DNA of 64,000 nucleotides from Myxococcus xanthus (GCF_900106535.1 NZ_FNOH01000016.1:62001-126000); one strand, 5' to 3'. Shown: positions 25,628 through 34,458, counted from the stretch's first letter. Made by a program: numbers and translations. The notes: generated by a model from the letters alone, not told the origin.

Positions 25628-27820
25628 TCAGCGGCCCTGCGCCGCCACCCCACCCTGTGCCCCCTGGACATCCAGGACTTGGAACAGGAACGAATACAGG
25701 TCCACGCTGGACTCAATGGCCTTGGCCACCTGATCCGCGCCACCGTGGCCCGCGTTGGCCTCGATGCGCAGCAGGGCCGTCGCCGGGTTTCCGGGCGAGT
25801 TCTGCACCGCCGCCACGAACTTGCGGGCGTGCATGGGGTCCACCCGGTCGTCGTGGTCCGCCGCCATCATCAGCAGCGCGGGGTAGCGCACGTCCGGCCG
25901 CACGTGGTGGTAGGGCGAGTAGGCGTGCAGCGTCTTGAAGTCCTCGGGCTTCTCCGCCGTGCCGTACTCCGGAATCCAGGTCCGGCCGCTGCCGAAGAGG
26001 TGGTAGCGCACCATGTCCAGCAGGGGCACCGCGCACACCACCGCGCCGTACAGCTCCGGCCGCTGCGTCATGGCCGCGCCCACCAGCAGGCCGCCGTTGC
26101 TGCCGCCGTAGATGGCCAGCCGCTTGGGCTGCGTGTACTTCTGCTGGACCAAGTACTCGGCCGCCGCGTGGAAGTCGTCGAAGACGTTCTGCTTCTTGTC
26201 CAGGCGGCCGGCGTCGTGCCAGGCCTTGCCGTACTCGCCGCCGCCGCGCAGGTTGGCCACCGCGTACACGCCGCCCGCGTCCAGCCAGGGCAGGATGCTC
26301 GAGCGGAAGTTGGCCTCCATGTTCACGTTGAAGCCGCCGTAGCCGTAGAGCAGCGTGGGCGCGTTGCCGTCACGCTTCAGGTCCTTGCGGTGCACCACGA
26401 ACATGGGCACCTTCGTCCCGTCCTTGGACGCGTAGAAGACCTGCTCGACCTGGTACTGCTCCGGGTTCATGGGCACGTCCACCTTGGCCCAGAGCTCAGA
26501 CTTCCCGGTGCTGACGGACGTCTTGTAGATTTGACGGGGCGTGGTGAAGGACGTGAAGACGTAGTAGGCGTCATCCAGGTCCTCCAGCCCCATCAGGTTG
26601 GACGCCGCGCCCACGCCCGGCAGCTGCACCGTGCGCACCGGCTTGCCCTTCAGCGTGGCCACGCGCACCTCGGACGTCGCGTCCTTGAGGTACTCCAGCG
26701 ACAGGTGCCCGCCGACGATGCTGACGGACAGCAGGGACGCGGACGAGTCCTCGGGGACAATCTCCTTCCACGACGCGCGGGCCGGCTTCGCCGGATCCAC
26801 CTCGAAGACGCGCTGGCGCGGGGCGCCCTCGTCGGTGAGGACGTAGAAGCGGTCCTTCCAGGCGTGCACCTCGTACTTGGCGCCCACGCCCTTCACCAGC
26901 AGGCGGAAGTCCTTCTCACCCGGCCGCTTCCAGTAGACGTCGTTCTCGCTCCAGCCGCGGAGGATGTAGACGAACAGGTACTTGCCGTCGCGGCTCAGGT
27001 CGCTCTGGAGGAACGTCGTCGGGTCGCCGGTGCGCTCGTGCACCACGGTGTCCTTCGACGGCTCCGTGCCCAGCGTGTGGTAGCGGATGGTGGTGTAGCC
27101 GGGGCGCTCGTCCACCTTGATGGACGGGTCCGTGGGCAGCCACTCGTAATAGAAGCCCTTGCTGTCGGGCGTCCACTTGGGCGTGGCGTACTTGCCGCCC
27201 TCGATGACGTCCACCTTGGACCACTCGCCAGAGTCCACGTCGATGACGTGCAGCACCGCCTCATCCGCGGCGTTGGGCTTCTGGGCGAAGGCCACCTTCT
27301 TGCCGTCCCAGGACACGGCCCACGTCCCCAGGGACACGGTGCCGTCCTTGCTCCAGCCGTTCGGATCCAACAGCACCTTCTCCTGCCCGCTCTCCCCCTG
27401 GCGCCAGTAGAGGATGGCCTTCTCCTTGTCCTTGTGGGTGCGGACGTAGAAGAAGCGCCCGTTGCGGCGCGACGGGGTGGAGACGGAGTCGGTGTAGAAC
27501 AGCTCCTTGAAGCGCGCGGCCAGGGCCTCACGGCCGGGGAACTTCGCCAGCGCTTCGCGGGCGTGCGCGTTCTGCGCCGTCATCCACGTCTGGACCTCGG
27601 GGGCCTTCTCGTCCTCGAGCCAGCGATACGGGTCCGCTACCTGGACGCCGTGCAACGTGTCGACAACCTGCTCCGCCCGGGTCGCCGGGTAGGACATGCG
27701 GGGAGACTCCTCGGATACGGGGGCCGCGGAGGCTGCCGCGGGCAGCTCATCACGCGCGGCCTCCTTCTGGGAGGCACACGCCGCGAGCGACATCAAGGCG
27801 GGAACGAGCAGCTTTCTCAT
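25628..27820 (-). CDS. Prolyl oligopeptidase (S9A) with lipoprotein signal
   Basis: The 730-residue product starts MRKLLVPALMSLAAC, a short lipoprotein signal with Cys15, so the enzyme is probably anchored to a membrane outside the cytoplasm. After a linker, the S9A family start is seen at YPATRAEQVVDTLHGVQVADPYRWLED. A beta-propeller follows, then the hydrolase domain with Ser in YGGSNGGLL, Asp in ADHDDRVDP and His in NAGHGG. It cleaves after proline in short peptides. Most prolyl oligopeptidases are cytoplasmic, so the signal is noteworthy. The gene stands alone between lon and clpX. Confidence 0.92.
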   Translation of the reverse strand: MRKLLVPALMSLAACASQKEAARDELPAAASAAPVSEESPRMSYPATRAEQVVDTLHGVQVADPYRWLEDEKAPEVQTWMTAQNAHAREALAKFPGREALAARFKELFYTDSVSTPSRRNGRFFYVRTHKDKEKAILYWRQGESGQEKVLLDPNGWSKDGTVSLGTWAVSWDGKKVAFAQKPNAADEAVLHVIDVDSGEWSKVDVIEGGKYATPKWTPDSKGFYYEWLPTDPSIKVDERPGYTTIRYHTLGTEPSKDTVVHERTGDPTTFLQSDLSRDGKYLFVYILRGWSENDVYWKRPGEKDFRLLVKGVGAKYEVHAWKDRFYVLTDEGAPRQRVFEVDPAKPARASWKEIVPEDSSASLLSVSIVGGHLSLEYLKDATSEVRVATLKGKPVRTVQLPGVGAASNLMGLEDLDDAYYVFTSFTTPRQIYKTSVSTGKSELWAKVDVPMNPEQYQVEQVFYASKDGTKVPMFVVHRKDLKRDGNAPTLLYGYGGFNVNMEANFRSSILPWLDAGGVYAVANLRGGGEYGKAWHDAGRLDKKQNVFDDFHAAAEYLVQQKYTQPKRLAIYGGSNGGLLVGAAMTQRPELYGAVVCAVPLLDMVRYHLFGSGRTWIPEYGTAEKPEDFKTLHAYSPYHHVRPDVRYPALLMMAADHDDRVDPMHARKFVAAVQNSPGNPATALLRIEANAGHGGADQVAKAIESSVDLYSFLFQVLDVQGAQGGVAAQGR

Positions 27821-27908
27821 GGGCCCAGCACATACAGAAAGGCCCCCGGCCGTCCCACAAAAAGTGTGGCGGGGCCAACGCAAGCCCGGCCCCTCCCCTG
27901 ACGAAAGA

Positions 27909-27947
27909 GGCGCGCCCGGACCACACCGGGTGGTTCCGTGACGCGCC
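27909..27947 (-). terminator. Hairpin terminator of clpX
   Basis: GGCGCG (from 27909) pairs with CGCGCC (27942-27947), with an inner CCAC/GTGG stem. On the minus strand it is followed by TCTTTCG. It lies 40 bases after the clpX stop. Confidence 0.55.
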
Positions 27948-27987
27948 CCGTCAACCAGACAACACCGGGCCCCTACGGGCCCTGGCG

Positions 27988-29271
27988 TCAGGCGGATTCC
28001 TTCTTCGGCTCCGCGGCTTCCTTCTCCGGCTGGGCGTGCAGCACCACCGGCTCGCTCTTCTTGAGAATCACTTCCTCGGAGATGAGCACCTCGCGGGCCG
28101 TCTTGCGGGACGGGATTTCGTACATCACGTCCAGCATGGCCGACTCCAGGATGGAGCGCAGGCCACGGGCGCCCGCCTTGCGGCGGATGGCCTCGTTGGC
28201 AATGGCCTTGAGGGCGCCGTCGGTGAACTTCAGCGTCACGCCGTCCAGTTCGAAGAGCTTGCGGTACTGCTTGGTGAGCGCGTTCTTCGGCTGGTTGAGG
28301 ATGTTGATGAGGGCAGCCTCATCCAGTTCCTCCAGCGCGGTGATGATGGGCAGGCGGCCGATGAACTCCGGAATCATGCCGAACTTCAGCAGGTCCTCCG
28401 GCTCCACGTGCTTGAGCAGCTCCGTGAGGCTGCGTTGCTTCTTGGACTGCACGTCCGCGCCAAAGCCCAGGCTGCGACCGCCCATGCGCCGCTCAATCAC
28501 CTGGTCCAGCCCGCCGAAGGCGCCGCCGCAGATGAAGAGGATGTTGGTGGTGTCCACCTGCAGGAACTCCTGCTGCGGGTGCTTGCGGCCACCCTTGGGC
28601 GGAACATTGGCCACCGTGCCTTCGATGAGCTTGAGCAGCGCCTGCTGAACGCCCTCGCCGCTGACGTCGCGGGTGATGGAGGGGTTCTCCGACTTGCGTG
28701 CAATCTTGTCGATTTCGTCGATGTAGACGATGCCGCGCTGGGCCCGCTCGATGTCGTGGTCGGCGGCCTGCAGCAGGTTGACGATGATGTTCTCCACGTC
28801 CTCGCCCACGTAGCCGGCCTCGGTGAGGCACGTCGCGTCGGCGATGGTGAAGGGCACGTTGAGGATGCGCGCCAGCGTCTGCGCCAGCAACGTCTTGCCG
28901 CTACCGGTAGGCCCCAGGAGAAGGATGTTGCTCTTCTGGAGCTCCACGTCCTCCATCGCGACCTTGGACTCGATGCGCTTGTAGTGGTTGTGCACGGCGA
29001 CGGAGAGCGTCTTCTTCGCCCGCTCCTGCCCAATCACGTACTCGTCCAGGACCGCCTTGATTTCGGAGGGCCGGGGGATGCGCAGCTTCGTGTCCTTCGT
29101 CTCCTCGCGGTCGATCTCCTCCGCGATGATGTCGTTGCACAGCCCGATGCACTCGTCGCAGATGTAGACCGTCGGCCCCGCGATGAGCTTCTTGACCTCC
29201 TTCTGTGACTTTCCACAGAAGGAGCAGCAGAGGGTCTGGTTGTCTCGCTTCTCCACGTTCTTGCCCGCCAT
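27988..29271 (-). CDS. clpX: ATP-dependent Clp protease ATP-binding subunit ClpX
   Basis: The 427-residue product has the ClpX zinc-binding domain (Cys16, Cys19, Cys38 and Cys41) and the AAA+ core with Walker A GPTGSGKT and Walker B VYIDEIDK. The GYVGEDVE pore-loop region, the RRMGGRSLGFGAD substrate loop and the sensor-2 region KAGARGLRS follow. It unfolds tagged proteins and feeds them to ClpP. The ATG at 29271 is the conserved start. A terminator lies between clpP and clpX, so clpX seems to have its own promoter (candidate at 29336-29365). The C-terminus ends in a Glu/Lys/Pro tail. Confidence 0.96.
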   Translation of the reverse strand: MAGKNVEKRDNQTLCCSFCGKSQKEVKKLIAGPTVYICDECIGLCNDIIAEEIDREETKDTKLRIPRPSEIKAVLDEYVIGQERAKKTLSVAVHNHYKRIESKVAMEDVELQKSNILLLGPTGSGKTLLAQTLARILNVPFTIADATCLTEAGYVGEDVENIIVNLLQAADHDIERAQRGIVYIDEIDKIARKSENPSITRDVSGEGVQQALLKLIEGTVANVPPKGGRKHPQQEFLQVDTTNILFICGGAFGGLDQVIERRMGGRSLGFGADVQSKKQRSLTELLKHVEPEDLLKFGMIPEFIGRLPIITALEELDEAALINILNQPKNALTKQYRKLFELDGVTLKFTDGALKAIANEAIRRKAGARGLRSILESAMLDVMYEIPSRKTAREVLISEEVILKKSEPVVLHAQPEKEAAEPKKESA

Positions 29272-29335
29272 TTCGTCCCTCGCTGCGCCTGAAAGGCCCC
29301 CGCCCCCGAACTCCACCCCGTTCCTGGCTCGGACC

Positions 29336-29365
29336 AATCTAGTCAGCCCCCGTCCGGAACGTCCA
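29336..29365 (-). promoter_or_regulatory. clpX: Candidate housekeeping promoter of clpX
   Basis: On the minus strand, TGGACG (29360-29365) and TAGATT (29336-29341) are 18 bases apart, 65 bases before the ATG. Each matches four of six consensus bases. The tandem hairpins upstream support a separate transcript. Confidence 0.4.
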
Positions 29366-29417
29366 CGCGCCTTCCGGGTACTTAACAGGACCTGTGCCGT
29401 GACGCAGAAAGCAGAAA

Positions 29418-29480
29418 GCCGGAGTCGCGGGGGCGCATTCCCGCGGCTCCGGCTGCCGGCCGAGGCCCCGAAGCCTCGGC
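29418..29480 (-). terminator. Tandem hairpin terminators after clpP
   Basis: GCCGAGGC (29459-29466) and GCCTCGGC (29473-29480) form the first hairpin. GCCGGAGTCGCGGG (29418-29431) and CCCGCGGCTCCGGC (29440-29453) form the second. On the minus strand the second is followed by TTTCTGCTTTC. Together they should separate clpP from clpX transcription. Confidence 0.75.
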
Positions 29481-29487
29481 AATCCGC

Positions 29488-30108
29488 CTACTTCTTCTCT
29501 TCCTTACCCAGTCCCACGACCTTCCGGGGATTCTGGATCTCATCGATGATGCCGTAGGCCTTTGCCTCGGACGCGCCCATGAAGTAGTCGCGGTCCGTGT
29601 CCTTCTCGACACGCTCGATGGACTGTCCGGTGTGCTTGACGATGAGCTCGTTGAGCTTCGCCTTCATCCGGAGGATTTCCTTCGCCTGGATTTCAATGTC
29701 CGTTGCCTGACCGCGCACACCACCCAGAGGCTGGTGAATCATGATGCGACTGGACGGCAGGGCGTAACGCTTGCCCTTGGCACCGGCGAGCAGGAGGACG
29801 GCCCCCATGGAGGCCGCCTGCCCGACGCAGATGGTGGACACCGGACACTTCACGTACTGCATGGTGTCGTAGATGGCGAGGCCCGCCGTCACCGAGCCAC
29901 CCGGCGAGTTGATGTAGAGGTTGATGTCCTTGTCCGGGTCTTCCGACTCCAGGAACAGCAACTGGGCGACGATGACGTTGGCCACGTCATCGTCGATCTC
30001 CGTGCCCAGCATCACGATGCGGTCCTTCAGGAGCCGGCTGTAGATGTCGTACGAGCGCTCACCCCGGTGGGTCTGCTCGATGACGTAGGGAACGGGCATG
30101 AAGGGCAT
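29488..30108 (-). CDS. clpP: ATP-dependent Clp protease proteolytic subunit ClpP
   Basis: The 206-residue product is a canonical ClpP serine peptidase. It has catalytic Ser100 (GQAASMGA), His125 (IMIHQPLGG) and Asp174 (DTDRDYFM), with the same spacings as E. coli ClpP. YINSPGGSVTAGLAIYDTM is the oxyanion-strand region. It assembles into a tetradecamer and works with ClpX. GAGG lies 7 bases before the ATG at 30108. The gene is only 21 bases after trigger factor, so tig and clpP are probably one transcript. Confidence 0.97.
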   Translation of the reverse strand: MPFMPVPYVIEQTHRGERSYDIYSRLLKDRIVMLGTEIDDDVANVIVAQLLFLESEDPDKDINLYINSPGGSVTAGLAIYDTMQYVKCPVSTICVGQAASMGAVLLLAGAKGKRYALPSSRIMIHQPLGGVRGQATDIEIQAKEILRMKAKLNELIVKHTGQSIERVEKDTDRDYFMGASEAKAYGIIDEIQNPRKVVGLGKEEKK

Positions 30109-30129
30109 GTCGACCTCGGTGAGGGAACC

Positions 30130-31407
30130 TTACGAATACTTCGCCCGGCTCCTCAGGAATTCAATCGTCTTTTCCTCCCGGAGTCGGAGAGACAACCCGA
30201 GCCGCTCGTCGGCGCCCTTGAAGTACTTCTGCACCACGGCGACCGGCTGGCCCGCCTCGTTGGCGAGCTGCTCGATGCGGGCGTCCACGTCCGCGTCGGA
30301 GGCCTGGATGCCCTCCTTCTGAGCGATGGACTCGAAGAGCAGCGTGCCCTTCACTTCCTGGAGGGCCTTCTCGCGCATGTCTTCGCGCAGACGGTTGAAG
30401 TCCAGGTTCAGCTGGCGGGGGTCCACACCGGAGCGCTGGAGCTGCTGCAGCGCGCCGCGCAGCATGGAGTCCATGGCCCGCTCCACCATGGCGCGGGGCA
30501 CGTCGAAGGTGTTGCGCTCCAGCAGCGCCTTCATCAGCGCCTCACGCTCCTCGCCCTCCACCTGGGACTTGCGCGCCTTCTCCATGTCCTCACGGAGCTT
30601 GGTGCGCAGCTCGTCAATGGATTGGGCGACGCCCGACTGCTTGGCGAAGTCGTCGTTCAGCTCGGGGACGATTTCCTTCTGCACGCCCTTGAGCGTGATG
30701 TGGAAGCGCGCCGTCTTTCCGCGCACCTCCTCCACCCGGTACTCCTGCGGGAAGGCGTAGTCGATGTCCTTGGACTCGCCGACCTTCACGCCCTCCAGGG
30801 CGGCAATCTTGGACTCCACCAGCTCACCGGGCTGCACCTGCACGGTGATGCCCTCCGCCTTGCTGCCCGCGAACGGCTGGCCGTCCACGGTGGCGTCGAA
30901 GTCCACGGTGACGTAGTCGCCGGAGGCGGCGGTGTCGCGGTCGGTGACGGGCTCCAGCCGGGCCATCGACTGGCGCATGCGCTCCAGCTGCTCGTTCACC
31001 TGCTCGTCGGTGACGGCGGTGTCGGACTTCGTCAGCGGCAGCTCGACGTAGTCCTTGGCCTCCACCTTGGGCTTCACCTCGACGCGAGCCTCGAAGGTGA
31101 ACGGGGTGTTGGGCTTGAGGCCGGAGTTGGTCACCTGCGGCGTGGCGACGACCTCCACGTTGTGCTCGCGGATGGCCTCCACGTACGCGCTCTGCACCAC
31201 GCGCTGGATGACCTCGTCCTCTACCTGGTCACGGAAGCGCTGCTCCAGGATGCGGCGAGGCACCTTGCCCTGACGGAACCCCGGCAGCCGCACCTGGCGG
31301 CCCAGGTTGGAGTACGCGCGGGACAGCTCCTCCGCCACGCGGGCATTGTCGACCTCGATGGAGAGCTTCTTCTCAATGGGAGAAAGCTCCTCGACCTGGA
31401 CCTTCAT
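30130..31407 (-). CDS. tig: Trigger factor, ribosome-associated chaperone and prolyl isomerase
   Basis: The 425-residue product shows the ribosome-binding N-terminus ([17 protein letters not shown]), the docking signature [18 protein letters not shown], a central FKBP-type domain ([14 protein letters not shown]) and a helical C-terminal domain. It binds nascent chains at the ribosome exit. ATG 31407 is chosen because conserved sequence begins there. The candidate promoter at 31478-31506 lies about 70 bases upstream. tig-clpP order followed by clpX is conserved widely in bacteria. Confidence 0.96.
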
Positions 31408-31477
31408 GCGGGCCTCGCTCGCCACCGCCGCCGGACAATCAGTCGTTTCGGGCGGTGCCGGAAAAGTGGGACGTGCG

Positions 31478-31506
31478 CCTTTAGGGGATAGGCACGAACG
31501 GGTCAA
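31478..31506 (-). promoter_or_regulatory. tig: Candidate housekeeping promoter of tig-clpP
   Basis: On the minus strand, TTGACC (31501-31506, 5/6) and TAAAGG (31478-31483, 3/6) are exactly 17 bases apart. The -35 begins 8 bases past the tRNA-Leu 3' end, so the region between the two genes is almost fully used. Confidence 0.5.
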
Positions 31507-31513
31507 CGCGAAA

Positions 31514-31595
31514 TGGGCGAGGAGGGACTCGAACCCTCACACCTTGCGGTACCAGATCCTAAGTCTGGCGCGTCTACCAGTTTCGCCACCCGCCC
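31514..31595 (-). tRNA. tRNA-Leu, anticodon UAG
   Basis: The gene folds into a cloverleaf. The acceptor stem is GGGCGGG with CTCGCCC (one G-U pair), the anticodon arm is CCAGA-CTTAGGA-TCTGG, and the T arm contains GGTTCGAGTCC. The anticodon is TAG in DNA. CCA is not encoded (TTT follows the discriminator A). The length of 82 fits a class II tRNA with a long variable arm. Confidence 0.93.
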
Positions 31596-31656
31596 GGGTT
31601 GCGCCGTCGTGCACTGCACCGTCTTACCGCGAAACATCCACGGGACGGCAGAGGCC

Positions 31657-31694
31657 GGAAAAACAAAAAGGCCCCTCCATTTCTGGAGGGGCCT
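31657..31694 (-). terminator. Intrinsic terminator downstream of tRNA-Lys
   Basis: AGGCCCCTCC (31669-31678) and GGAGGGGCCT (31685-31694) form a perfect 10-bp stem with a 6-base loop. On the minus strand it is followed by TTTTTGTTTTTCC. It lies between tRNA-Lys and tRNA-Leu, so tRNA-Leu needs its own promoter or read-through. Confidence 0.88.
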
Positions 31695-31699
31695 CACAG

Positions 31700-31772
31700 T
31701 GAGAGCGGAGGGAATCGAACCCACAACCTATGGATTAAGAGTCCATTGCTCTGCCAATTGAGCTACGCTCCC
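31700..31772 (-). tRNA. tRNA-Lys, anticodon CUU
   Basis: The acceptor stem GGGAGCG pairs with CGCTCTC. The anticodon arm is ATGGA-CTCTTAA-TCCAT, giving anticodon CTT. The D arm TAGCTCAATTGGCAGAGCA and T arm GGTTCGATTCC are standard. CCA is not encoded. A consensus promoter lies upstream. Confidence 0.95.
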
Positions 31773-31818
31773 GGCACTGCCCCGGTCCGCCGCCTGCGCG
31801 GCGTCCAGGTGGCGGCGG

Positions 31819-31847
31819 TAACTACAGAACGCCGCCTGCTGTGTCAA
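31819..31847 (-). promoter_or_regulatory. Promoter candidate for tRNA-Lys
   Basis: On the minus strand, a perfect -35 TTGACA (31842-31847) is followed after 17 bases by TAGTTA (31819-31824), a weak -10. Initiation near 31812 would give a 40-base leader before the tRNA. Apart from this promoter and the hairpin at 32097-32123, the 380-base gap 31773-32152 shows no gene. Confidence 0.55.
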
Positions 31848-32096
31848 AACGTTTTTTCACGCCCCCCTTCATTCCTGTCCGTGGCGGTTCGTCTCCGGTG
31901 CTTTCCGGAGCCGATGCTGGTCCGCATGCCCTTCAGCCGGGCCCGGCGCGTGACGCAGGCATGTGAAGCGAGCGCCCCACTCCGATGTTCAACATGGCCG
32001 TAGCACGCTGTTCGTCCCAGCCTGGCGGGACGGCGAGCGAGTGATGGCTCGCGGTCAGTCACCTCGAGAGCACCGAGCACCCCGCGGCAACCATGC

Positions 32097-32123
32097 GGGC
32101 GGACGGAGGTCGTCCGCCCTTTT
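32097..32123 (+). terminator. Terminator-like hairpin in the leader of the bet gene
   Basis: GGGCGGACG (32097-32105) and CGTCCGCCC (32111-32119) form a perfect 9-bp stem with loop GAGGT, followed by TTTT. It reads as an intrinsic terminator on the plus strand, yet ends only 29 bases before the bet ATG and no gene lies upstream on this strand. It could be an attenuator or the end of an unannotated small RNA. Confidence 0.6.
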
Positions 32124-32152
32124 CGCGCAGGACGTAGCAGGAGAAGACAGAG

Positions 32153-33247
32153 ATGGAAGCCAACCCCCAACAGAAGGCGGAAGGAACGGCGGCCGGCCAG
32201 GGTGGCCAGCACGCCGGGTGGACACGGGAGCGCGTGGAGCTCGTGAAGCGGACCATCTGCCCTCGCGGCATCAGCGAGGACGAGTTCGCCCTCTTCATCG
32301 AGCAGTGCAAGCGCAGTGGCCTGGACCCGCTCCTCAAGGAGGCCTTCTGCGTGGCGCGTCGGCAGAATGCCGGCAACCGCGAGCGGCCCAACTGGGTGAC
32401 GAAGTACGAGTTCCAGCCCTCCGAGGCCGGAATGCTCGCACGCGCCGAGCGCTTCCCGGACTTCAAGGGCATCCAGGCGAGCGCGGTGTTCGCCGAGGAC
32501 GACATCGTCGTGGACCAGGGCCGAGGCGAGGTGGTGCACCGCTTCAACCCCGCCAAGCGAAAGGGCGCGCTGGTGGGTGCCTGGTCGCGTGTGGTGCGCG
32601 AGGACAAGCTGCCGGTGGTGGTGTGGTTGGACTTCAGCGGCTACGTCCAGCAGACGCCGCTGTGGTCCAAGATTCCCACCACCATGATTGAGAAGTGCGC
32701 CCGCGTGGCCGCCCTGCGCAAGGCGTACCCGGAGGCCTTCGGCGGACTCTATGTGCGGGAGGAAATGCCCGCCGAGGACTACGAGTCGCACTCGGACGAA
32801 CACGGCAGCGGCCCCTACGAGGTACTGGGCTCCAAGCCCGGCCCCCTCAAGGCGTCCTTCCCGCCGCTGGCGCCCCAGGAGCCGCGCGCGTCCCAGGCCG
32901 CCGCGGCGCAGTTGGACATCGACGTGCCGCTCCAGCCCAAGCAGCCCCGCGAATCCACCCTGGAGGCGGTGCCCGCCGCCAATCCGGAGCCCGCGGCGCC
33001 ACGCCCCAAGCCGAGCGCCGTGGTGGTGGCGTTCGGCCCCCACAAGGGGAAGACGGCCTCCGAGCTCTCCGACGACGAGCTGAGCGAGTCCATCGACCTG
33101 GCCAACGAGAAGCTGATGGAGCAGCCCCGGGCACGCTGGGCCAAGGCCATGCGGGAGAACCTGCTGGCGTTGGAGGCAGAGACGGAGCTGCGCTGCCGGG
33201 TGCCAGCGTCGAAGGGCGATGGCAACGGCGCGGCCCATGATGCGTGA
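32153..33247 (+). CDS. bet: Bet/RecT-like single-strand annealing recombinase
   Basis: The 364-residue product matches phage Bet-type (Red-beta/RecT superfamily) annealing proteins over residues about 25-215. The blocks include VELVKRTICPRGISEDEFALFIEQCKRSGLDPLLKEAF, EAGMLARAERFPDFKGIQ, TPLWSKIPTTMIEKCARVAALRKAYPEAFGGLY and the final EEM. A Pro/Ala-rich linker follows, then a small C-terminal domain beginning FGPHKGKTASELSDDEL, a pattern also seen in such proteins. It would anneal complementary single strands during recombination. AGGAG precedes the ATG. No partner exonuclease, SSB or other phage gene is adjacent. It is inserted, in opposite orientation, in a run of minus-strand tRNA genes, which suggests acquisition. 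Confidence 0.85.
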   Translation: MEANPQQKAEGTAAGQGGQHAGWTRERVELVKRTICPRGISEDEFALFIEQCKRSGLDPLLKEAFCVARRQNAGNRERPNWVTKYEFQPSEAGMLARAERFPDFKGIQASAVFAEDDIVVDQGRGEVVHRFNPAKRKGALVGAWSRVVREDKLPVVVWLDFSGYVQQTPLWSKIPTTMIEKCARVAALRKAYPEAFGGLYVREEMPAEDYESHSDEHGSGPYEVLGSKPGPLKASFPPLAPQEPRASQAAAAQLDIDVPLQPKQPRESTLEAVPAANPEPAAPRPKPSAVVVAFGPHKGKTASELSDDELSESIDLANEKLMEQPRARWAKAMRENLLALEAETELRCRVPASKGDGNGAAHDA

Positions 33248-33280
33248 CGCTGAGCAGGAAACCATCAGGCCGTGAGGGGG

Positions 33281-33308
33281 CGCCCCCGCTACGAAAGTGG
33301 CGGGGGCG
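33281..33308. terminator. Hairpin between bet and the tRNA-Arg gene
   Basis: CGCCCCCGCTAC (33281-33292), loop GAAA, and GTGGCGGGGGCG (33297-33308) make a 12-bp stem with one G-U pair and a GNRA-type loop. It is placed to end bet on one strand and the tRNA cluster on the other. T-runs are weak. Confidence 0.6.
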
Positions 33309-33334
33309 TTCCTGCTTCAACCTGCTGGAAGGTG

Positions 33335-33408
33335 CGCGCTCGGAGGGACTTGAACCCCCAACCCCCGGGTTCGAAGCCCGGTGCTCTATCCAGTTGAGCT
33401 ACGAACGC
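33335..33408 (-). tRNA. tRNA-Arg, anticodon UCG
   Basis: The acceptor stem GCGTTCG pairs with CGAGCGC (one G-U). The anticodon arm CCGGG-CTTCGAA-CCCGG gives TCG. The T arm contains GGTTCAAGTCC and the discriminator is G. CCA is not cleanly encoded (CACC follows). Confidence 0.92.
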
Positions 33409-33431
33409 AATTTCGAGGGCGGGTAAAGAAG

Positions 33432-33506
33432 GGCGGCCAACCGGGATCGAACCGGCAACCTCCGGAGTCACAGTCCGGCGCTCTAACCAGTTGAGCTATG
33501 GCCGCC
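33432..33506 (-). tRNA. tRNA-His, anticodon GUG
   Basis: The anticodon arm CCGGA-CTGTGAC-TCCGG gives GTG. The acceptor stem GCGGCCA pairs with TGGCCGC, and the extra 5' G (G-1) opposite C73 typical of tRNA-His is encoded. The T arm contains GGTTCGATCCC. Confidence 0.94.
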
Positions 33507-33604
33507 GTTACAGCTTTACCGCGAACGGCGTTTGAAGCGGCGGCTTCCCTACCTTGGAAACCAGGCCCCTGACAAGGCCCAAATACGACTTACGGCCAGG
33601 TTAG

Positions 33605-33678
33605 CGCCCCAGGCAGGGCTCGAACCTGCGACCCCCGGCTTAGAAGGCCGGTGCTCTATCCAGCTGAGCTACTGGAGC
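33605..33678 (-). tRNA. tRNA-Arg, anticodon UCU
   Basis: The acceptor stem GCTCCAG pairs with CTGGGGC. The anticodon arm CCGGC-CTTCTAA-GCCGG gives TCT. The T arm is CAGGTTCGAGCCCTG and the discriminator is G. Confidence 0.94.
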
Positions 33679-33713
33679 TGGCCGGGCCGCCTGCTTCCGA
33701 TGCTGCACTTCAA

Positions 33714-33788
<75 letters not shown>

Positions 33789-33864
33789 AGAAGTCCGGCA
33801 TTGTTGAACCATCCCGAACGGACGCGCAAGGCCGACGTGACTGACGGCCTCGCATTCCGGACGG

Positions 33865-34458
33865 CTACAAGCCCAGCAGGTGGGGCTTCATCTTCTGGAA
33901 GGCCTTCCCCCGGTGGGAAATGGCCGACTTCTCCTCCGGCGTCAGCTCCGCCAGGGCACGGTCGCCGCCCGGAAGGATGAAGACGGGGTCATAGCCGAAA
34001 CCATGGCTTCCCTTCGGGGCGTGGCCGATACGGCCGTTGCACTGCCCCACCTCCACCTTCGCCTCCCCTCCCCCGGGCCCCACCAGCGCCAGCGCGCAGC
34101 GGAAGGACGCGGTGCGCTGGGCGTCGGGCACCCCGGTCAGCTCGGTCAGCAGCTTCTCGTAGCGGGCCCGGTCGTCCCCCGGGGCATACCGCGCGGACTG
34201 CACGCCGGGCCGTCCGCCCAGCGCGTCCACGCACAGGCCGGAGTCATCCGCCAGGGTGAGCAGCCCGGTGGCGTCCGCGTAGGCGCGGGCCTTCATCACC
34301 GCGTTCTCCTCGAACGTGGCGCCGTCCTCCACGGGCTCGGGGACAGGCGGCAGGTCCGCCAGGGACACCACCTCCACCGCGTCTCCGACGAGGCCACGCA
34401 GCTCGCGCAGCTTGCCCTGGTTGGTCGTCGCGAACAGCAGCCGGGGCTTCACCGTCAT
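33865..34458 (-). CDS. rdgB: XTP/dITP diphosphatase (RdgB/HAM1)
   Basis: The 197-residue product begins with the HAM1 signature LLFATTNQGKLRELRGLV. Catalytic and metal residues follow in TFEENAVMKARAYADATGL and LADDSGLCVDALGGRPGVQSARYA, and GFGYDPVF and SHRGKAF lie near the end. It hydrolyses non-canonical purine triphosphates (XTP, ITP, dITP) to monophosphates. Its ATG overlaps the rph stop by four bases; the rph-rdgB pairing is conserved in many bacteria. Confidence 0.96.
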   Translation of the reverse strand: MTVKPRLLFATTNQGKLRELRGLVGDAVEVVSLADLPPVPEPVEDGATFEENAVMKARAYADATGLLTLADDSGLCVDALGGRPGVQSARYAPGDDRARYEKLLTELTGVPDAQRTASFRCALALVGPGGGEAKVEVGQCNGRIGHAPKGSHGFGYDPVFILPGGDRALAELTPEEKSAISHRGKAFQKMKPHLLGL

